Source: Thermoplasmatales archaeon UBA509
GTDB lineage: Archaea > Thermoplasmatota > Thermoplasmata > Thermoplasmatales > Thermoplasmataceae
Length of the DNA stretch: 40,218 nt
Direction: 5' to 3'
Assembly (NCBI GenBank): GCA_002498845.1
Contig: DAJC01000005.1
Location: 1-40,218 of the forward strand
Shown: in pieces, positions 1-8,889 of the stretch
Layout: each line of letters begins with the position of its first letter
Numbering within the stretch: position 1 is the stretch's first letter
Notes under the pieces: model-generated
Databases searched by the model: none
Told to the model about the DNA's origin: nothing
What the model saw: only the letters and a program-made list of their open reading frames with translations
Position numbers and translations under genes: made by a program

Positions 1-2260
1 AGGAGAAATTATGGCCATTGAGTCTGTAGGATACCTGTGGAGGCGGCATCACATAGGCTCCAGGATTCTTGAATTCCAGCTCATAGCTGAATTTTGATGG
101 TGTTGATCCCAGTGATGGCTGCGAGAAGTTGGTGCTTCCCCTCAAGAGAGTAACGAGACCCGGATAATCCTGAATGATGGCATATTCGCTTATGCTGAAA
201 TTTCTCAGGCTGCCGGAACCATCAGATAAGATCGTGGTGTTGACCATTGCAACAGTGCCGTTTATCATGCTGTAGTTTATGGTGACATTCAATTCTGCAG
301 GGAATGTGGCATTTGTCTCAAAGGAAATGCTGCCGGTATTCAGAGAAGATGTGTAGTTTATTGCCCTGGGAGTGGATGTCCCTATGGCGGAGACTGGAAT
401 ATCAGGGTAGTTGGAATACGATGAATAATTATAGTTCAATGATCCGGAAGTGCCATTTTCCACCGGGTATGCGAAGGCAAGGCCGTAAAGGGTTGAATTT
501 GATGTGAATGACATGGTTGTGTTGGCACCCATTATTGCAGCTGCACTGATTTTCTGCATATAGGGAGGTGAATGGAACACAATTCCCTTCTGGAATATGC
601 CTCCAGCAAATATGATGCTGGATCCAAGCAGTTTGCTGGCATTACCAATACCCACACTGCCGGAGAGGAGCTGTGAGACCTCTTTGGAATTCACATAACC
701 CGTAACAAACAAGGAACTCCCTACAGAGTTTGAGCTGGCGCCTGGAACAAGATATCCACTGTCAAGTCCGGACATGAACATGGGAAATGATCCAGTGGAC
801 GGCATGTATGGCGAAACGCTACTGAGAAGATCATAGGTTGTGCGGGTATTGGCTGAACCTGCGCCATACAGATACAGTGTGGTGTTGAATGAAACATTGG
901 AGATGAAGTTCCCGGGGAGAGTGAAGGAGCCAAGAAGACTCACCGCGGAATCATTCAGTGATGATGATATGGATGAGGCTTCACCTGATGCCATCGCAAC
1001 TGTGTGGTTATATGATCCTGGGAAATCTTCCACTATGGTTACGGGAGGGATGAGATTCAGGTATCTGTTGAACTCCCCGCCTATGCCTGATGATGTGGTG
1101 AAGGAGGGTGACAGCCCGAAGAGACTGTCTGATTCAATGGCATTCACAAGATCTGTCAGGTTTGATGAAACAGCGACCATTGTGAATAAGGAAGAATTTT
1201 TCTGAGCATCGCCTGCCCATCCCGAAAATGCAGTACTGTTTGTTCTCTGGAGATAACCGTAAACGCCGTAAGTATCCCCATAGGCACCCACAACCCCTGC
1301 TGCGTAATTTATGCCGGAAACATTTGAAAGGTTCAAATGAGCCTGTGAATCTGAGTATATGCCTGAAATATAATGTGACGGAAGCGGAGCCATAAATAAT
1401 GGAGATGAACCACTGGCAAGCATCTGCATGTCATGATTTCCTGCTGGCAGAATGCCATATTTTGCGTTCTGATTTTCTTCAACGTGAAATACCGGAGCAA
1501 TGGATGCAACAATCAGCACAGCTATGGCTATGACCACAATAACAGTGCCCGCTCCCTTTTTCCGTCCTTTCTTTCCTGAAGATGGATCAATGATCCTGTT
1601 GGCGTACTTTCCAACCAGACCGGCCACAACCACAAATATTACAAAATTTGCAATTATGTAAGGGACAAAGAGAAGGAGGACTTTTTCCACAACAGGATAT
1701 ATGGATGAGCCTCCCGGAAGGGCCTGAGTCACAACGGCAGGGTTGACGCTGAGGCCTCCCAGGGAAAGTGATCCTGTCAGGAATGATACAGCAGAAATGA
1801 ACCTGCCCAGTATTGGTTCAGTAAGAATGCTGTATAGATTTGTTCCCGGTGGTGGTACCAGAGAACCGGAGGACAGTGACTGGATGAGCCCTGTGCTGGT
1901 GGAAAAATTAAGACCGGTGCCGCTGAATGAAACGAATAAGGTTGCGAGAGCCAGGCCCATTACACCAGATACTGTGACATATGTTGCAATGGCAGCACCC
2001 ACGGCCTTGCTGCCTTTCCGCGATCCAAGTCCAACAATTACGCCCAGCAATATCCATACACCCAGAAGTATGGGCCAGTGGAGGGGATCTCCCATGTACA
2101 GAAACATCAGCCCCATGACAATGGCAAGGCCGGAACCAAAATAAGGGGTAAGCCAGTGAAGCAGGGCAGAATAGTATGTGGAAAGGGAGTAGTAGCCAAT
2201 CACCAGGGCCGCGGTCACACCCAGAATGTAGCCGGTTAATTTTCCCATGAAAATATACAT
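1..2260 (-). CDS. Large membrane-anchored surface protein, partial (C-terminus beyond the left edge)
   Basis: The complement strand is open from ATG at 2260 (second in-frame ATG at 2248) to the window edge, about 753 codons. The first ~250 residues carry several hydrophobic segments separated by short loops; one further segment near residues 235-260 follows a basic stretch (GKKGRKKG), after which the rest (~480 residues) is Ser/Thr/Asn/Gly-rich with many N-x-S/T sequons and Tyr-containing repeats, typical of an exported archaeal surface domain. I do not recognise a family. The layout suggests a polytopic membrane base with a large extracellular part. The plus-strand open frames inside it are shadows. 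The reading frame is secure; the function is unknown. Confidence 0.75.
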   Translation of the reverse strand, partial: MYIFMGKLTGYILGVTAALVIGYYSLSTYYSALLHWLTPYFGSGLAIVMGLMFLYMGDPLHWPILLGVWILLGVIVGLGSRKGSKAVGAAIATYVTVSGVMGLALATLFVSFSGTGLNFSTSTGLIQSLSSGSLVPPPGTNLYSILTEPILGRFISAVSFLTGSLSLGGLSVNPAVVTQALPGGSSIYPVVEKVLLLFVPYIIANFVIFVVVAGLVGKYANRIIDPSSGKKGRKKGAGTVIVVIAIAVLIVASIAPVFHVEENQNAKYGILPAGNHDMQMLASGSSPLFMAPLPSHYISGIYSDSQAHLNLSNVSGINYAAGVVGAYGDTYGVYGYLQRTNSTAFSGWAGDAQKNSSLFTMVAVSSNLTDLVNAIESDSLFGLSPSFTTSSGIGGEFNRYLNLIPPVTIVEDFPGSYNHTVAMASGEASSISSSLNDSAVSLLGSFTLPGNFISNVSFNTTLYLYGAGSANTRTTYDLLSSVSPYMPSTGSFPMFMSGLDSGYLVPGASSNSVGSSLFVTGYVNSKEVSQLLSGSVGIGNASKLLGSSIIFAGGIFQKGIVFHSPPYMQKISAAAIMGANTTMSFTSNSTLYGLAFAYPVENGTSGSLNYNYSSYSNYPDIPVSAIGTSTPRAINYTSSLNTGSISFETNATFPAELNVTINYSMINGTVAMVNTTILSDGSGSLRNFSISEYAIIQDYPGLVTLLRGSTNFSQPSLGSTPSKFSYELEFKNPGAYVMPPPQVSYRLNGHNFS

Positions 2261-2447
2261 AGATAACGATATTTCAATTTGACGGTTACCTGCAAATTGG
2301 AGATAACATGATTTCAGAGGATAGGGTTCCTAAAAGAAGTGCCGCCTGACAGGAGAATTACAGATATTTAGGGAAGAAGCTGTCTGGCAAAGCATGAAGT
2401 CTTCAGTATCTGAACTGGCATGCTTATGACTGTTGACGATATAATGC

Positions 2448-2771
2448 ATGCATATGTCAGGAAGCTACTGGATCAGCGCCAGAAGTGCAGCAAAAGTAGT
2501 GGAACAGAGAGTGAAACAGATAAGTGCTGGTGATATGCTGAAGGTGGAGAGTTTCAAGCGGGACAGGTGGATCCAGTTCACAAGAAATGAGGATGATACA
2601 TACGACATCGTTGAACATGGCTTCTCCAGTGCCATGCTGACTGTAAGCAGTGCAGATCTTAAAGGAGAAATCAAACGCCTGATTGACGTGGAGTTCCCAC
2701 GCAGTAACCAGCTAAGGATTCACCTCTCGAAATCGAATGAAGCAATACACAGGAAAACAAATGGGGAATAG
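2448..2771 (+). CDS. Hypothetical protein, 107 aa
   Basis: No family recognised. The protein is charged and soluble, with an amphipathic helix (SAAKVVEQRVKQI) followed by a beta-rich middle (KRDRWIQFTRNEDDTYDIVEHGF). A TATA-like tgcttatgac lies at 2421-2430, about 25 nt before the ATG, which would allow a leaderless start here. An overlapping frame beginning with ATG at 2426 (MTVDDIMHAYVRKLLDQ) also looks coding and would join this frame after a one-base shift near 2475-2490, so the annotated N-terminus may be wrong. It is followed 40 nt later by another small gene on the same strand. Confidence 0.6.
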   Translation: MHMSGSYWISARSAAKVVEQRVKQISAGDMLKVESFKRDRWIQFTRNEDDTYDIVEHGFSSAMLTVSSADLKGEIKRLIDVEFPRSNQLRIHLSKSNEAIHRKTNGE

Positions 2772-2811
2772 CTTCAGCAAATCTTTTCTACCATGATCCC
2801 CATCATGCAGC

Positions 2812-3186
2812 ATGGAAAAGGGGATCGAAATTGCATTCCAACTGAACAACGACAGTGAGGGGACAAAGACTGTTCTTGCCCTCGCCGACCTCACAGGGAA
2901 TTATTTCCTCAAAAATCTTGACCTTGACTGGAGGGTTTTTCATGTCACGCTGGACAGGCAGAAATATTTCCGGGTGCTTTTCACCGGCAAAAAAACTGGC
3001 GCACTCCATCCAGAAGTCCACAGGGAAATAAAAGAAAAGTTCGATTCCATGTCAAAGTTGCCATATCCTGAACTGATGCACCTGTACGACAGAGAATCTA
3101 AATCAGGTGATTTCAGGAAATGCACAATAAAGGAGATACAGGAGGAGTATGACCTCTGGCAGGATAGGTTCTGGCAGTATTTCTGA
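2812..3186 (+). CDS. Hypothetical protein, 124 aa
   Basis: Unrecognised soluble protein starting MEKGIEIAFQLNNDSEG. A beta-rich first half (IAFQL, TVLALADL, WRVFHVTLD, YFRVLFTG) is followed by a helical, acidic and aromatic C-terminal half (EIQEEYDLWQDRFWQYF). No membrane segment or signal peptide. Its stop abuts the stop of the convergent gene at 3187, leaving no intergenic base. It may be co-transcribed with the 107-aa gene upstream. The coding call rests on length, composition and tight packing. Confidence 0.65.
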   Translation: MEKGIEIAFQLNNDSEGTKTVLALADLTGNYFLKNLDLDWRVFHVTLDRQKYFRVLFTGKKTGALHPEVHREIKEKFDSMSKLPYPELMHLYDRESKSGDFRKCTIKEIQEEYDLWQDRFWQYF

Positions 3187-3750
3187 CTATCTTCTAGCGT
3201 CTATTTTCTTGCTCAGCACATCCAGCGTTTCCTTGATGTCCCGGATATCCTTGGATATTTTCGGTATGGTCTCCATATAGATTCTTTCAAGCCTCTCTAT
3301 TTTCGCCATCAGTACCTCTGCGCCTTTGCTTGGCAGTATTATGGTACCCGGATCCACTTTCTCATCTGCTAGCTGCTGCATTTCAATTTCCTGCGATCCC
3401 CCGTCGGCCGTCCCTACGAGACTCGGGTTGAGTATCTGATAATCCCTTGCTGAAACGAAATTCGAAAATATGTATTCCGAGAGCTTCTGCCCCTTCTGTA
3501 ATGCTCGGTAACATACCTGAGGATCAAGGGTTTCCCGCAGGCCGTTTGAATAAATGATTCTTATCTGGGCCCTGTCACAGAATGGATAGTCAAATGTGTG
3601 GAGCTTCTCGTTAGCCTTGCTTTCAAGATCCTTGTAAATGCTGAATGGAATCTTTTCCTTGAGTCTCTTTACCTCGCTTGACAGGAGAAGTATACGGTTG
3701 AATCTATCGGCCTTCTCAATCTCCTCTTTAAGTGAACCGTAGTCAACCAT
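3187..3750 (-). CDS. Hypothetical coiled-coil protein, 187 aa
   Basis: No family recognised. The N-terminal third is helical and charged (SLKEEIEKADRFNRILLLSSEVKRLKEKI). The middle (DRAQIRIIYSNGLRETLDPQ, EYIFSNFVSARDY) looks folded alpha/beta. The last ~45 residues form a heptad-like helix (MAKIERLERIYMETIPKIS, then IRDIKETLDVLSKKIDARR) that suggests oligomerisation. The start is ATG at 3750; a T-rich TATA-like TTTTTAGTAC sits about 25 nt upstream, consistent with a leaderless transcript. It converges with the 124-aa gene. Confidence 0.65.
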   Translation of the reverse strand: MVDYGSLKEEIEKADRFNRILLLSSEVKRLKEKIPFSIYKDLESKANEKLHTFDYPFCDRAQIRIIYSNGLRETLDPQVCYRALQKGQKLSEYIFSNFVSARDYQILNPSLVGTADGGSQEIEMQQLADEKVDPGTIILPSKGAEVLMAKIERLERIYMETIPKISKDIRDIKETLDVLSKKIDARR

Positions 3751-3774
3751 GTGTCTGTCATTCGTACTAATGTA

Positions 3775-3882
3775 CTAAAAACTTTGCACTGAACGTGCTG
3801 CAGGGAAATACGCAAGTTCAGGGTTCCCAATCACAATTACCGGATCACAGTCCTGCACAGAGATAGTGTTCTGGAATGCCAT
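3775..3882 (-). CDS. Candidate small ORF, 35 aa
   Basis: ATG at 3882 to TAG at 3775. The product starts MAFQNTISVQDCDPVIVIG and ends AARSVQSF; its composition looks protein-like. A TTATAATTC TATA-like element (complement of 3911-3919) lies ~33 nt upstream, giving a possible short leader. It sits between the permease and the 187-aa gene, on the same strand as both. An ORF this short can arise by chance, so this is a weak call. Confidence 0.25.
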   Translation of the reverse strand: MAFQNTISVQDCDPVIVIGNPELAYFPAARSVQSF

Positions 3883-3940
3883 GGAAATCTTAAGCCCTGA
3901 AATTTCTAAGAATTATAAGATTACGGCTCGGATACCTATG

Positions 3941-3948
3941 AAAAAAAA
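3941..3948 (-). terminator. Poly-T tract downstream of the permease
   Basis: An uninterrupted run of eight T on the complement strand, 16 nt after the permease stop codon and within a generally T-rich stretch. Archaeal RNA polymerase terminates at such U-tracts without needing a hairpin. Confidence 0.5.
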
Positions 3949-3963
3949 TAAAATATTGAAAAT

Positions 3964-5637
3964 TTACGGCACTGTCTGATCCTCTGCACGCTGATCGATG
4001 TAGGGATCAGTCCATTCACGATGGCTGAACTGATCCTTGAATCCTGAAAGAACTCCCCATGGGTAGAAAACTGCAATTGTCACAGCGATGACTATGCCAG
4101 TTGCCCACGTGAATGGAATAAGACTGCCCAGAGGGCCGTGATAACCAAGGAATGAGATCATCGGACCGGTAAAGCCATCCGATCCTATCATGACCATTAC
4201 TGTTATGTAGACTATGTAAACCATGTACCACATGGCATTCCTGGCGCCTATCTTTACCCTGCCCAGTATTCCAAATACCGCTGAGGCAGCGGCTACCAGC
4301 ATTACAGCATATGGTTCCGAAGGCCATCCAGTCCAGAAAACTATAAGCGAGCTGAGTCCAACGGAAAGCGGTGCAAGTATCTTCATCCCTCTGACCATCT
4401 GATCAGGCCGCGTAACCCCCTGGCGCCTCGTCACCATCAGTGCAATTGGATTGACCACAAGCCCGAGATAACCGGCGGCAGTTGCATCGTCGATGAACGT
4501 ATAAATGGAAGGATCAGGCGCAGTTACAAGGACAAGTACAGCACCAAGCACTGCAAAGATAATGAGCGACCAGATTGGAACTGCGTGCTTCACGTCAATC
4601 TTCTTGAGGGCCTTGCTGATGAACCCTGACCTGCCCATTGCGAAGAGAACCCTGGTTCCACTTCCCAGATAGATGTAGCCTGTTACAAAGGGTGTCAGAA
4701 GTCCTGTGATCAGTGCCGCTATTAGAATGTAAAGGATGCCTGTGTTCCCGGCGAATGTGAAGAACGGATTTGTCTTGTTTGCAACAGCGTCATATAGCCC
4801 TAAAAAATTTCCCCTGGAAATATTGAATGTGCTCCAGTGAAATCCCATTATGACGGCAAATGCAATTCCTATGTAAATCAGTGATTCTATTATCACCGTC
4901 ATGATTATTGCCTTTGGAATCTTTTCCTTCAGTTTTGTCTCCTCTGCAAGATCTGGAATGACACGAATTGAACCGAAGTCATACATTGCAAATGGCATTA
5001 TGCCAAGAACAGCAACGCCTCCATACGGCAGAACTCCATAGGAATAGAGATTCTTGTAGTTGAAGACTGCTCCAATGAGGCCAATGACCAGTGACAGGTA
5101 GAAGAAGAGCTTCACTATTCCAATCTTCAATGTAGAGGTACCGAATTTCTTTATACCAAAGTAGTTAAATGGCACGAAGGCCAGAAGCATTGCTGCACCT
5201 GCAAGAACCCCGATGACGGTTGGATGTCCAAGTGAGTTGATGAAGGCATCCTTGAAGAAATAGTCCAGACCGTAAAGTATTGCCACAACCTCTATTGGAG
5301 GTATAAAGATGTACCATACCAGGTCGGAAAATGAGTTGATCAGGTTTGTCATCCGGCCATGAGTATATATGGAATACCTGGTGGGGCCGCCTGCTTCGGG
5401 ATACACCCTGCTCAGCTCCATATACGTGAAACCTACAAGTGAGTAAATGAACGCACCGAACACAAATGCAAGTATTGCACCGGGGCCTGCGGAACCAACC
5501 ATCTCTATGGTTCCGAAAAGTGCCCCATTTCCCAGGGCACCCACAACGCCAATCATAACAAGCTGCGGGAAGGTAAGTTCCCTTCGGAGTCTGTGTCTCC
5601 TGATTCTGTGTTTTGGTTGATCCAATGTGTTGTCCAT
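3964..5637 (-). CDS. APC-superfamily amino-acid permease
   Basis: A polytopic membrane transporter of about 557 residues with at least 12 hydrophobic segments. The cytoplasmic N-terminus is basic (HRIRRHRLRRELTFPQ), and the first membrane segment carries the APC signature (GVVGALGNGALFG..E..G.AGPGAILAF). The conserved EAGGP-x-x-YS region follows near residue 85, as in amino acid:cation symporters and exchangers. The substrate is not readable. The frame opens at TTG 5655, but a TATA box (TTTATAAG, complement of 5660-5667) lies 27 nt before ATG 5637, so I place a leaderless start at MDNTLDQPKHR. The gene is divergent from the AhpD-like gene across a 350-nt AT-rich gap. Confidence 0.88.
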   Translation of the reverse strand: MDNTLDQPKHRIRRHRLRRELTFPQLVMIGVVGALGNGALFGTIEMVGSAGPGAILAFVFGAFIYSLVGFTYMELSRVYPEAGGPTRYSIYTHGRMTNLINSFSDLVWYIFIPPIEVVAILYGLDYFFKDAFINSLGHPTVIGVLAGAAMLLAFVPFNYFGIKKFGTSTLKIGIVKLFFYLSLVIGLIGAVFNYKNLYSYGVLPYGGVAVLGIMPFAMYDFGSIRVIPDLAEETKLKEKIPKAIIMTVIIESLIYIGIAFAVIMGFHWSTFNISRGNFLGLYDAVANKTNPFFTFAGNTGILYILIAALITGLLTPFVTGYIYLGSGTRVLFAMGRSGFISKALKKIDVKHAVPIWSLIIFAVLGAVLVLVTAPDPSIYTFIDDATAAGYLGLVVNPIALMVTRRQGVTRPDQMVRGMKILAPLSVGLSSLIVFWTGWPSEPYAVMLVAAASAVFGILGRVKIGARNAMWYMVYIVYITVMVMIGSDGFTGPMISFLGYHGPLGSLIPFTWATGIVIAVTIAVFYPWGVLSGFKDQFSHREWTDPYIDQRAEDQTVP

Positions 5638-5989
5638 GATAATCATTAGCCGCAATATCTTATAAATTTTGTTAAAATTCGCATGAAAACAATTTAATAT
5701 ATGTAGCTAATCATGCGACTTATTCAAAATATGTTAACAGTTAAATTATCATCCTATAAATATAAAAGCCTTATATCAATGTTATCTTTACATTCATTAA
5801 AATGACCTGAATGCATAAAATGTATAATTGTAGTGTTTAAGGATAACATTGCATTGATTTATCGTGTTGCAATAAATTCACAAATTATCTGGATAGATTA
5901 TTCCAAAATTATAATGTGAACATTATTTCATATTTTTTGCACCTATACCAAAACATAAATCAGTTTACAAATTAAGGTCAGGAAGCATC
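5638..5989. promoter_or_regulatory. AT-rich divergent intergenic region with a TATA box and a 10-bp inverted repeat
   Basis: No credible ORF on either strand. It holds the permease TATA box (5660-5667, complement), another TATA-like tract ctataaatataaaag at 5753-5767, and a perfect 10-bp inverted repeat, caatgttatc at 5777-5786 and gataacattg at 5842-5851. The repeat arms are 55 nt apart, too far for a simple hairpin but compatible with a looped regulator site. Confidence 0.45.
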
Positions 5990-6328
5990 ATGGGTTCCGT
6001 GGAACTTTTGAAACAGGTGTCAGAAACAATGGGATACGCCGGAAATATAAAGCCGGATATTCAGAAAGCATTCATAGATTTCAACAGGGCCGTAATTTCC
6101 CCGGGAAGTCTGAGTTCCAAGACAAAGGAGCTTATTGCCATAGCAACGTCCCTCACCGGTACCTGCGAGTGGTGCATAACGTACCATACCAAGATGGCAC
6201 TGGATATGGGGGCAACAGTGGAGGAAATAATTGAAGCATCGTATGTTGCTGTACTTATGGGAGGGGCGCCAGCACTTATGCATATGTCACTGGTACATGA
6301 TGCCATAGAATCTTTTTCAAAGCAATAG
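5990..6328 (+). CDS. AhpD/carboxymuconolactone decarboxylase-like protein
   Basis: A 112-residue all-helical protein of the CMD/AhpD fold. The redox motif CEWCITYH (CxxC with a following His, residues ~59-66) sits at the family position after the KTKELIAIATSL helix. AhpD-like proteins act as thiol peroxidases or thiol-disulfide partners; lactone decarboxylases lack the CxxC, so a redox role is more likely. The start is ATG 5990, preceded by aggaag. The C-terminal helix (MGGAPALMHMSLVHDAIESF) is typical. The DUF302 gene follows 24 nt later and is probably co-transcribed. Confidence 0.85.
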   Translation: MGSVELLKQVSETMGYAGNIKPDIQKAFIDFNRAVISPGSLSSKTKELIAIATSLTGTCEWCITYHTKMALDMGATVEEIIEASYVAVLMGGAPALMHMSLVHDAIESFSKQ

Positions 6329-6352
6329 TTCCAGAATCAAATTATTAATTCA

Positions 6353-6754
6353 ATGAGGAAATACATGCCTATGAATGATTACAGCTATCACAGGACCGTG
6401 AAGATCAGCGCCGACAAGTGCTTTGCACGAATCTCGTCCATGGTCAAGGAAATAGGCTTTATTCTTCTCTCTTACGTGGACATGCAGGAAATAATGAGAA
6501 AGAATTTCTCTGATGAATTTCATCCCTATTACATACTGGAAGTTTGCAAACCAGCCGCTGCCAGGGAAATGATTGGAATGAATGAGGAATATGGTCTCTT
6601 CCTCCCATGCAAGATTGTTATTGACGAGAGAAATGGTGCTACTGAGCTCATGCTTGCCAGAGTTTCCAGGCAATCTGCCGATTACCTCTCTGCTGACCCA
6701 TCTGTGGCGAGAAAATACGAGGATGAACTAACCAGCATGCTTGAGAAAATCTGA
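6353..6754 (+). CDS. DUF302-family protein
   Basis: About 133 residues matching the DUF302 pattern: VDMQEIMRKNF, then YYILEVCKPAAAREMI, then GLFLPCKIVIDE, with the conserved Cys in both the EVCKP and LPCKI motifs. The function of the family is not established; members are small soluble proteins. The real start may be MPMNDYSYH or MNDYSYH rather than MRKYMPMN. It lies directly behind the AhpD-like gene, hinting at a shared redox or detoxification setting, which is inference only. Confidence 0.8.
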   Translation: MRKYMPMNDYSYHRTVKISADKCFARISSMVKEIGFILLSYVDMQEIMRKNFSDEFHPYYILEVCKPAAAREMIGMNEEYGLFLPCKIVIDERNGATELMLARVSRQSADYLSADPSVARKYEDELTSMLEKI

Positions 6755-6801
6755 ATTTTCCTGATCAAAAACCTTTTTATCAATCATGCAGATGGGATAA
6801 G

Positions 6802-7143
6802 GTGAAATCGGGACATGGATTGCGGAATGTTGTCCTTGCCGTCACTGTTGTTATAGTTGTTGCAGTGGTGTCATACGGGGTGTTTCCGTATGCCGTTTCA
6901 GCAAACATCAAGGATCTGAAGCCGGATACTACGGTATATCTGTATGGCAACGTATCTTCAAGGATAGCGGTCGGCAACTTCGGCTTTTTTTACCTTAACC
7001 AGGAAAACAATTCCGTTAAGGTATTCTGGAATGGAACAATGCCTGCTGTAGGCGAGAATGTGCTGGTTCACGGCACAGTAAGCCAGAAACCTTTATTTGG
7101 TGTCTACGTTCAGGCGTCGAGTGTATCACAGTGGTATTTCTGA
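6802..7143 (+). CDS. Membrane-anchored small beta-barrel (CcmE/OB-like) protein
   Basis: GTG start. One N-terminal membrane segment (residues ~9-32, VVLAVTVVIVVAVVSYGVF) is followed by an exported beta-rich domain: DTTVYLYGNVSSRIAVGNF, FFYLNQENNSVKVFWNG, ENVLVHGTVSQ. This layout and the pattern 'V.G.V........F.L.......V.......P....G..V.V.G.V' resemble CcmE-like OB folds. The CcmE heme-binding His-x-x-x-Tyr is not evident, so I call the fold, not the function. It sits 47 nt after the DUF302 gene and faces the convergent methyltransferase gene. Confidence 0.7.
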   Translation: MKSGHGLRNVVLAVTVVIVVAVVSYGVFPYAVSANIKDLKPDTTVYLYGNVSSRIAVGNFGFFYLNQENNSVKVFWNGTMPAVGENVLVHGTVSQKPLFGVYVQASSVSQWYF

Positions 7144-7162
7144 TTTCCATTCACTTGCTGCC

Positions 7163-7717
7163 TTACTGCATAAGTTCATATCTGTTGATATAAAGCGGCC
7201 CCATTTCGTCATAATAAACGGATTTGAAACCGTGCCTGGCAAAGATAGCGTCAAGATCCTCCCTTGATATCCTTATGCTGATTGGTGGCCCCATCTCCGT
7301 GGCATCTTTCTTGAATTCGGCTATTGCTATCTTCAGTTTTCCTGATGATTTCTTCTTGATATCCTCCAGCATGTCATCACGACAGGCGAAATCGTGGAAA
7401 CTTGTGACCATAAGGGCTGAAGTGAAGCCAGTCACCGGAATTCCATTGCAAACATCGGCAATAACAGGATGTATATTCCTGTGACCATCCCTGGCAACAG
7501 CTTCCTGAACAACCCTGTGGCCCTCTTCATTGACATCGATAGGATAAACATCCCTGACAATGGCTGCAAGCTTCAATGAAAACATGCCATCGCCACTGCC
7601 CACGTCTATAACAACATCGTCCGCAACTGGATCTAATGATTTAAGAATCCTGTCAACATCAAGAAATGAAGACCTTCTTCTGTGCATATGGCCATAATCG
7701 TGTCCGTGCCAGTCCAT
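7163..7717 (-). CDS. Class I SAM-dependent methyltransferase
   Basis: 184 residues. Motif I is VVIDVGSGDGMFSL at 35-48; an acidic residue ending strand 2 (YPIDV) and the post-motif region IADVCNGIPV follow. The His-rich N-terminus (MDWHGHDYGHMHRRRSSFL) is reminiscent of UbiE/arsenite-methyltransferase-like proteins, but I see no Cys pair for arsenic. The substrate is unknown. Start at ATG 7717. It is convergent with the CcmE-like gene. Confidence 0.8.
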   Translation of the reverse strand: MDWHGHDYGHMHRRRSSFLDVDRILKSLDPVADDVVIDVGSGDGMFSLKLAAIVRDVYPIDVNEEGHRVVQEAVARDGHRNIHPVIADVCNGIPVTGFTSALMVTSFHDFACRDDMLEDIKKKSSGKLKIAIAEFKKDATEMGPPISIRISREDLDAIFARHGFKSVYYDEMGPLYINRYELMQ

Positions 7718-7854
7718 GTAAGTTTATGGCAATTTCATTTATGAATGTGTTGAATTAACCCTGCGCAGCAAATCAACATAATTGTGCTGCAACATGTGAG
7801 TCAGTGAAACTGGTTCCTGACTTTTCCTTGACAACAATCCAGAAGTCAGTTAGA

Positions 7855-8832
7855 CTAATCACCAACAAAGACAATCCTGCTGCCCTGGTACTCTATTCGG
7901 AAATCCTCCCTTTTCAATGAATCTAGAGCTTTGCATATTTCCGCCTGCCTGGATTCATCCGAATAGATCAACATGAATCCGCCTCCGCCCGCACCTATCA
8001 TTTTTCCGCCAATTGCGCCGTTTTCCATTGCAGAACCGTAGAGTGAATCAATCCATGTATCCGTAATGCCGGCTGCCAGAGATTTTTTCTCGGTCCAGTT
8101 TACGTGCATGAGTCTTCCCACATCATCCATATTTCCTGAAGACATGGCCTGAAACGTTTGATATGCCAGATCCTTCATTCTATCATAGCTGGAGACCTTG
8201 ACCTCAACATTCCTGGCCTGGTTTCGGTGTATGTCGGTTGAACTCCGCTCCCTGCCTGTATAGAAGAGAAGCAGTGATCGCTCAAGTTTATTCCTGCTTT
8301 CCTCGCTCATTATGACAGGCTTTACCTCCACACGTTCATCAGGATAGAATTCCATGAGCTGTATGCCGCCATAGGCAGCCATATACTGATCCTGCTTTCC
8401 GCCTGGTTCGCCAAGAATCTCCCTTTCGATTCTTACAGCCTCCTCTGCCAGCTGCTTTGGGGAGGCATGTTCACCAAGGTATGCATGCAGAGCGTTGAGG
8501 AGCCCAACTATGAAAGTGCTGCTTGATCCCAGTCCAGTGCCCCTTGATGGTATGTCTGATATGCTCACAATTTCGATGCCCCCCTCAATGTTCAAGAGTT
8601 TCAGTGCTTCACGAACTGTGGGGTGCTTTATCTGGTCCACTCGATCAACAATCTCGGTTACTGAGTAACTGACACGGATACGGGAATCAAACTTCTTGTT
8701 GACAATCACGTATATGTATTTGTTTATGGAAGCAGAAACCACGGCCCCCGGCCCATGTTCACGATAATAAGAAGGTATGTCCGTGCCCCCTCCCACAAAA
8801 GTTATCCGGAGAGGGGTTCTTGACATTATCAT
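7855..8832 (-). CDS. GHMP kinase, D-glycero-D-manno-heptose 7-phosphate kinase (HddA)-like
   Basis: A small-molecule kinase of the GHMP family. The ATP loop is RGTGLGSSSTFIVGLLNAL, motif 1 is MSRTPLRITFVGGGTDIP and motif 3 is KMIGAGGGGFMLIY. The GGGTD and EPGGKQDQY motifs are characteristic of HddA-type sugar 1-kinases that phosphorylate heptose or related 7-phosphosugars; the archaeal substrate is unknown. The frame opens at GTG 8874, but family members start right at the RTP motif, and a GGAGG sequence (complement of 8843-8847) lies 10 nt before ATG 8832, so I chose that start. It follows the epimerase gene in the same transcription unit. Confidence 0.8.
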   Translation of the reverse strand: MIMSRTPLRITFVGGGTDIPSYYREHGPGAVVSASINKYIYVIVNKKFDSRIRVSYSVTEIVDRVDQIKHPTVREALKLLNIEGGIEIVSISDIPSRGTGLGSSSTFIVGLLNALHAYLGEHASPKQLAEEAVRIEREILGEPGGKQDQYMAAYGGIQLMEFYPDERVEVKPVIMSEESRNKLERSLLLFYTGRERSSTDIHRNQARNVEVKVSSYDRMKDLAYQTFQAMSSGNMDDVGRLMHVNWTEKKSLAAGITDTWIDSLYGSAMENGAIGGKMIGAGGGGFMLIYSDESRQAEICKALDSLKREDFRIEYQGSRIVFVGD

Positions 8833-8889
8833 CCTTCTTTTCCCTCCGGATGCCTGCATTCCAGACTCAGTCACTGAACCACCTTAAGA

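Noticed and set aside
840..2144. Plus-strand open frames at 840-1205 and 1743-2144
   Set aside because: They are antisense to the continuous 753-codon complement frame, which has clear membrane and surface-protein character.
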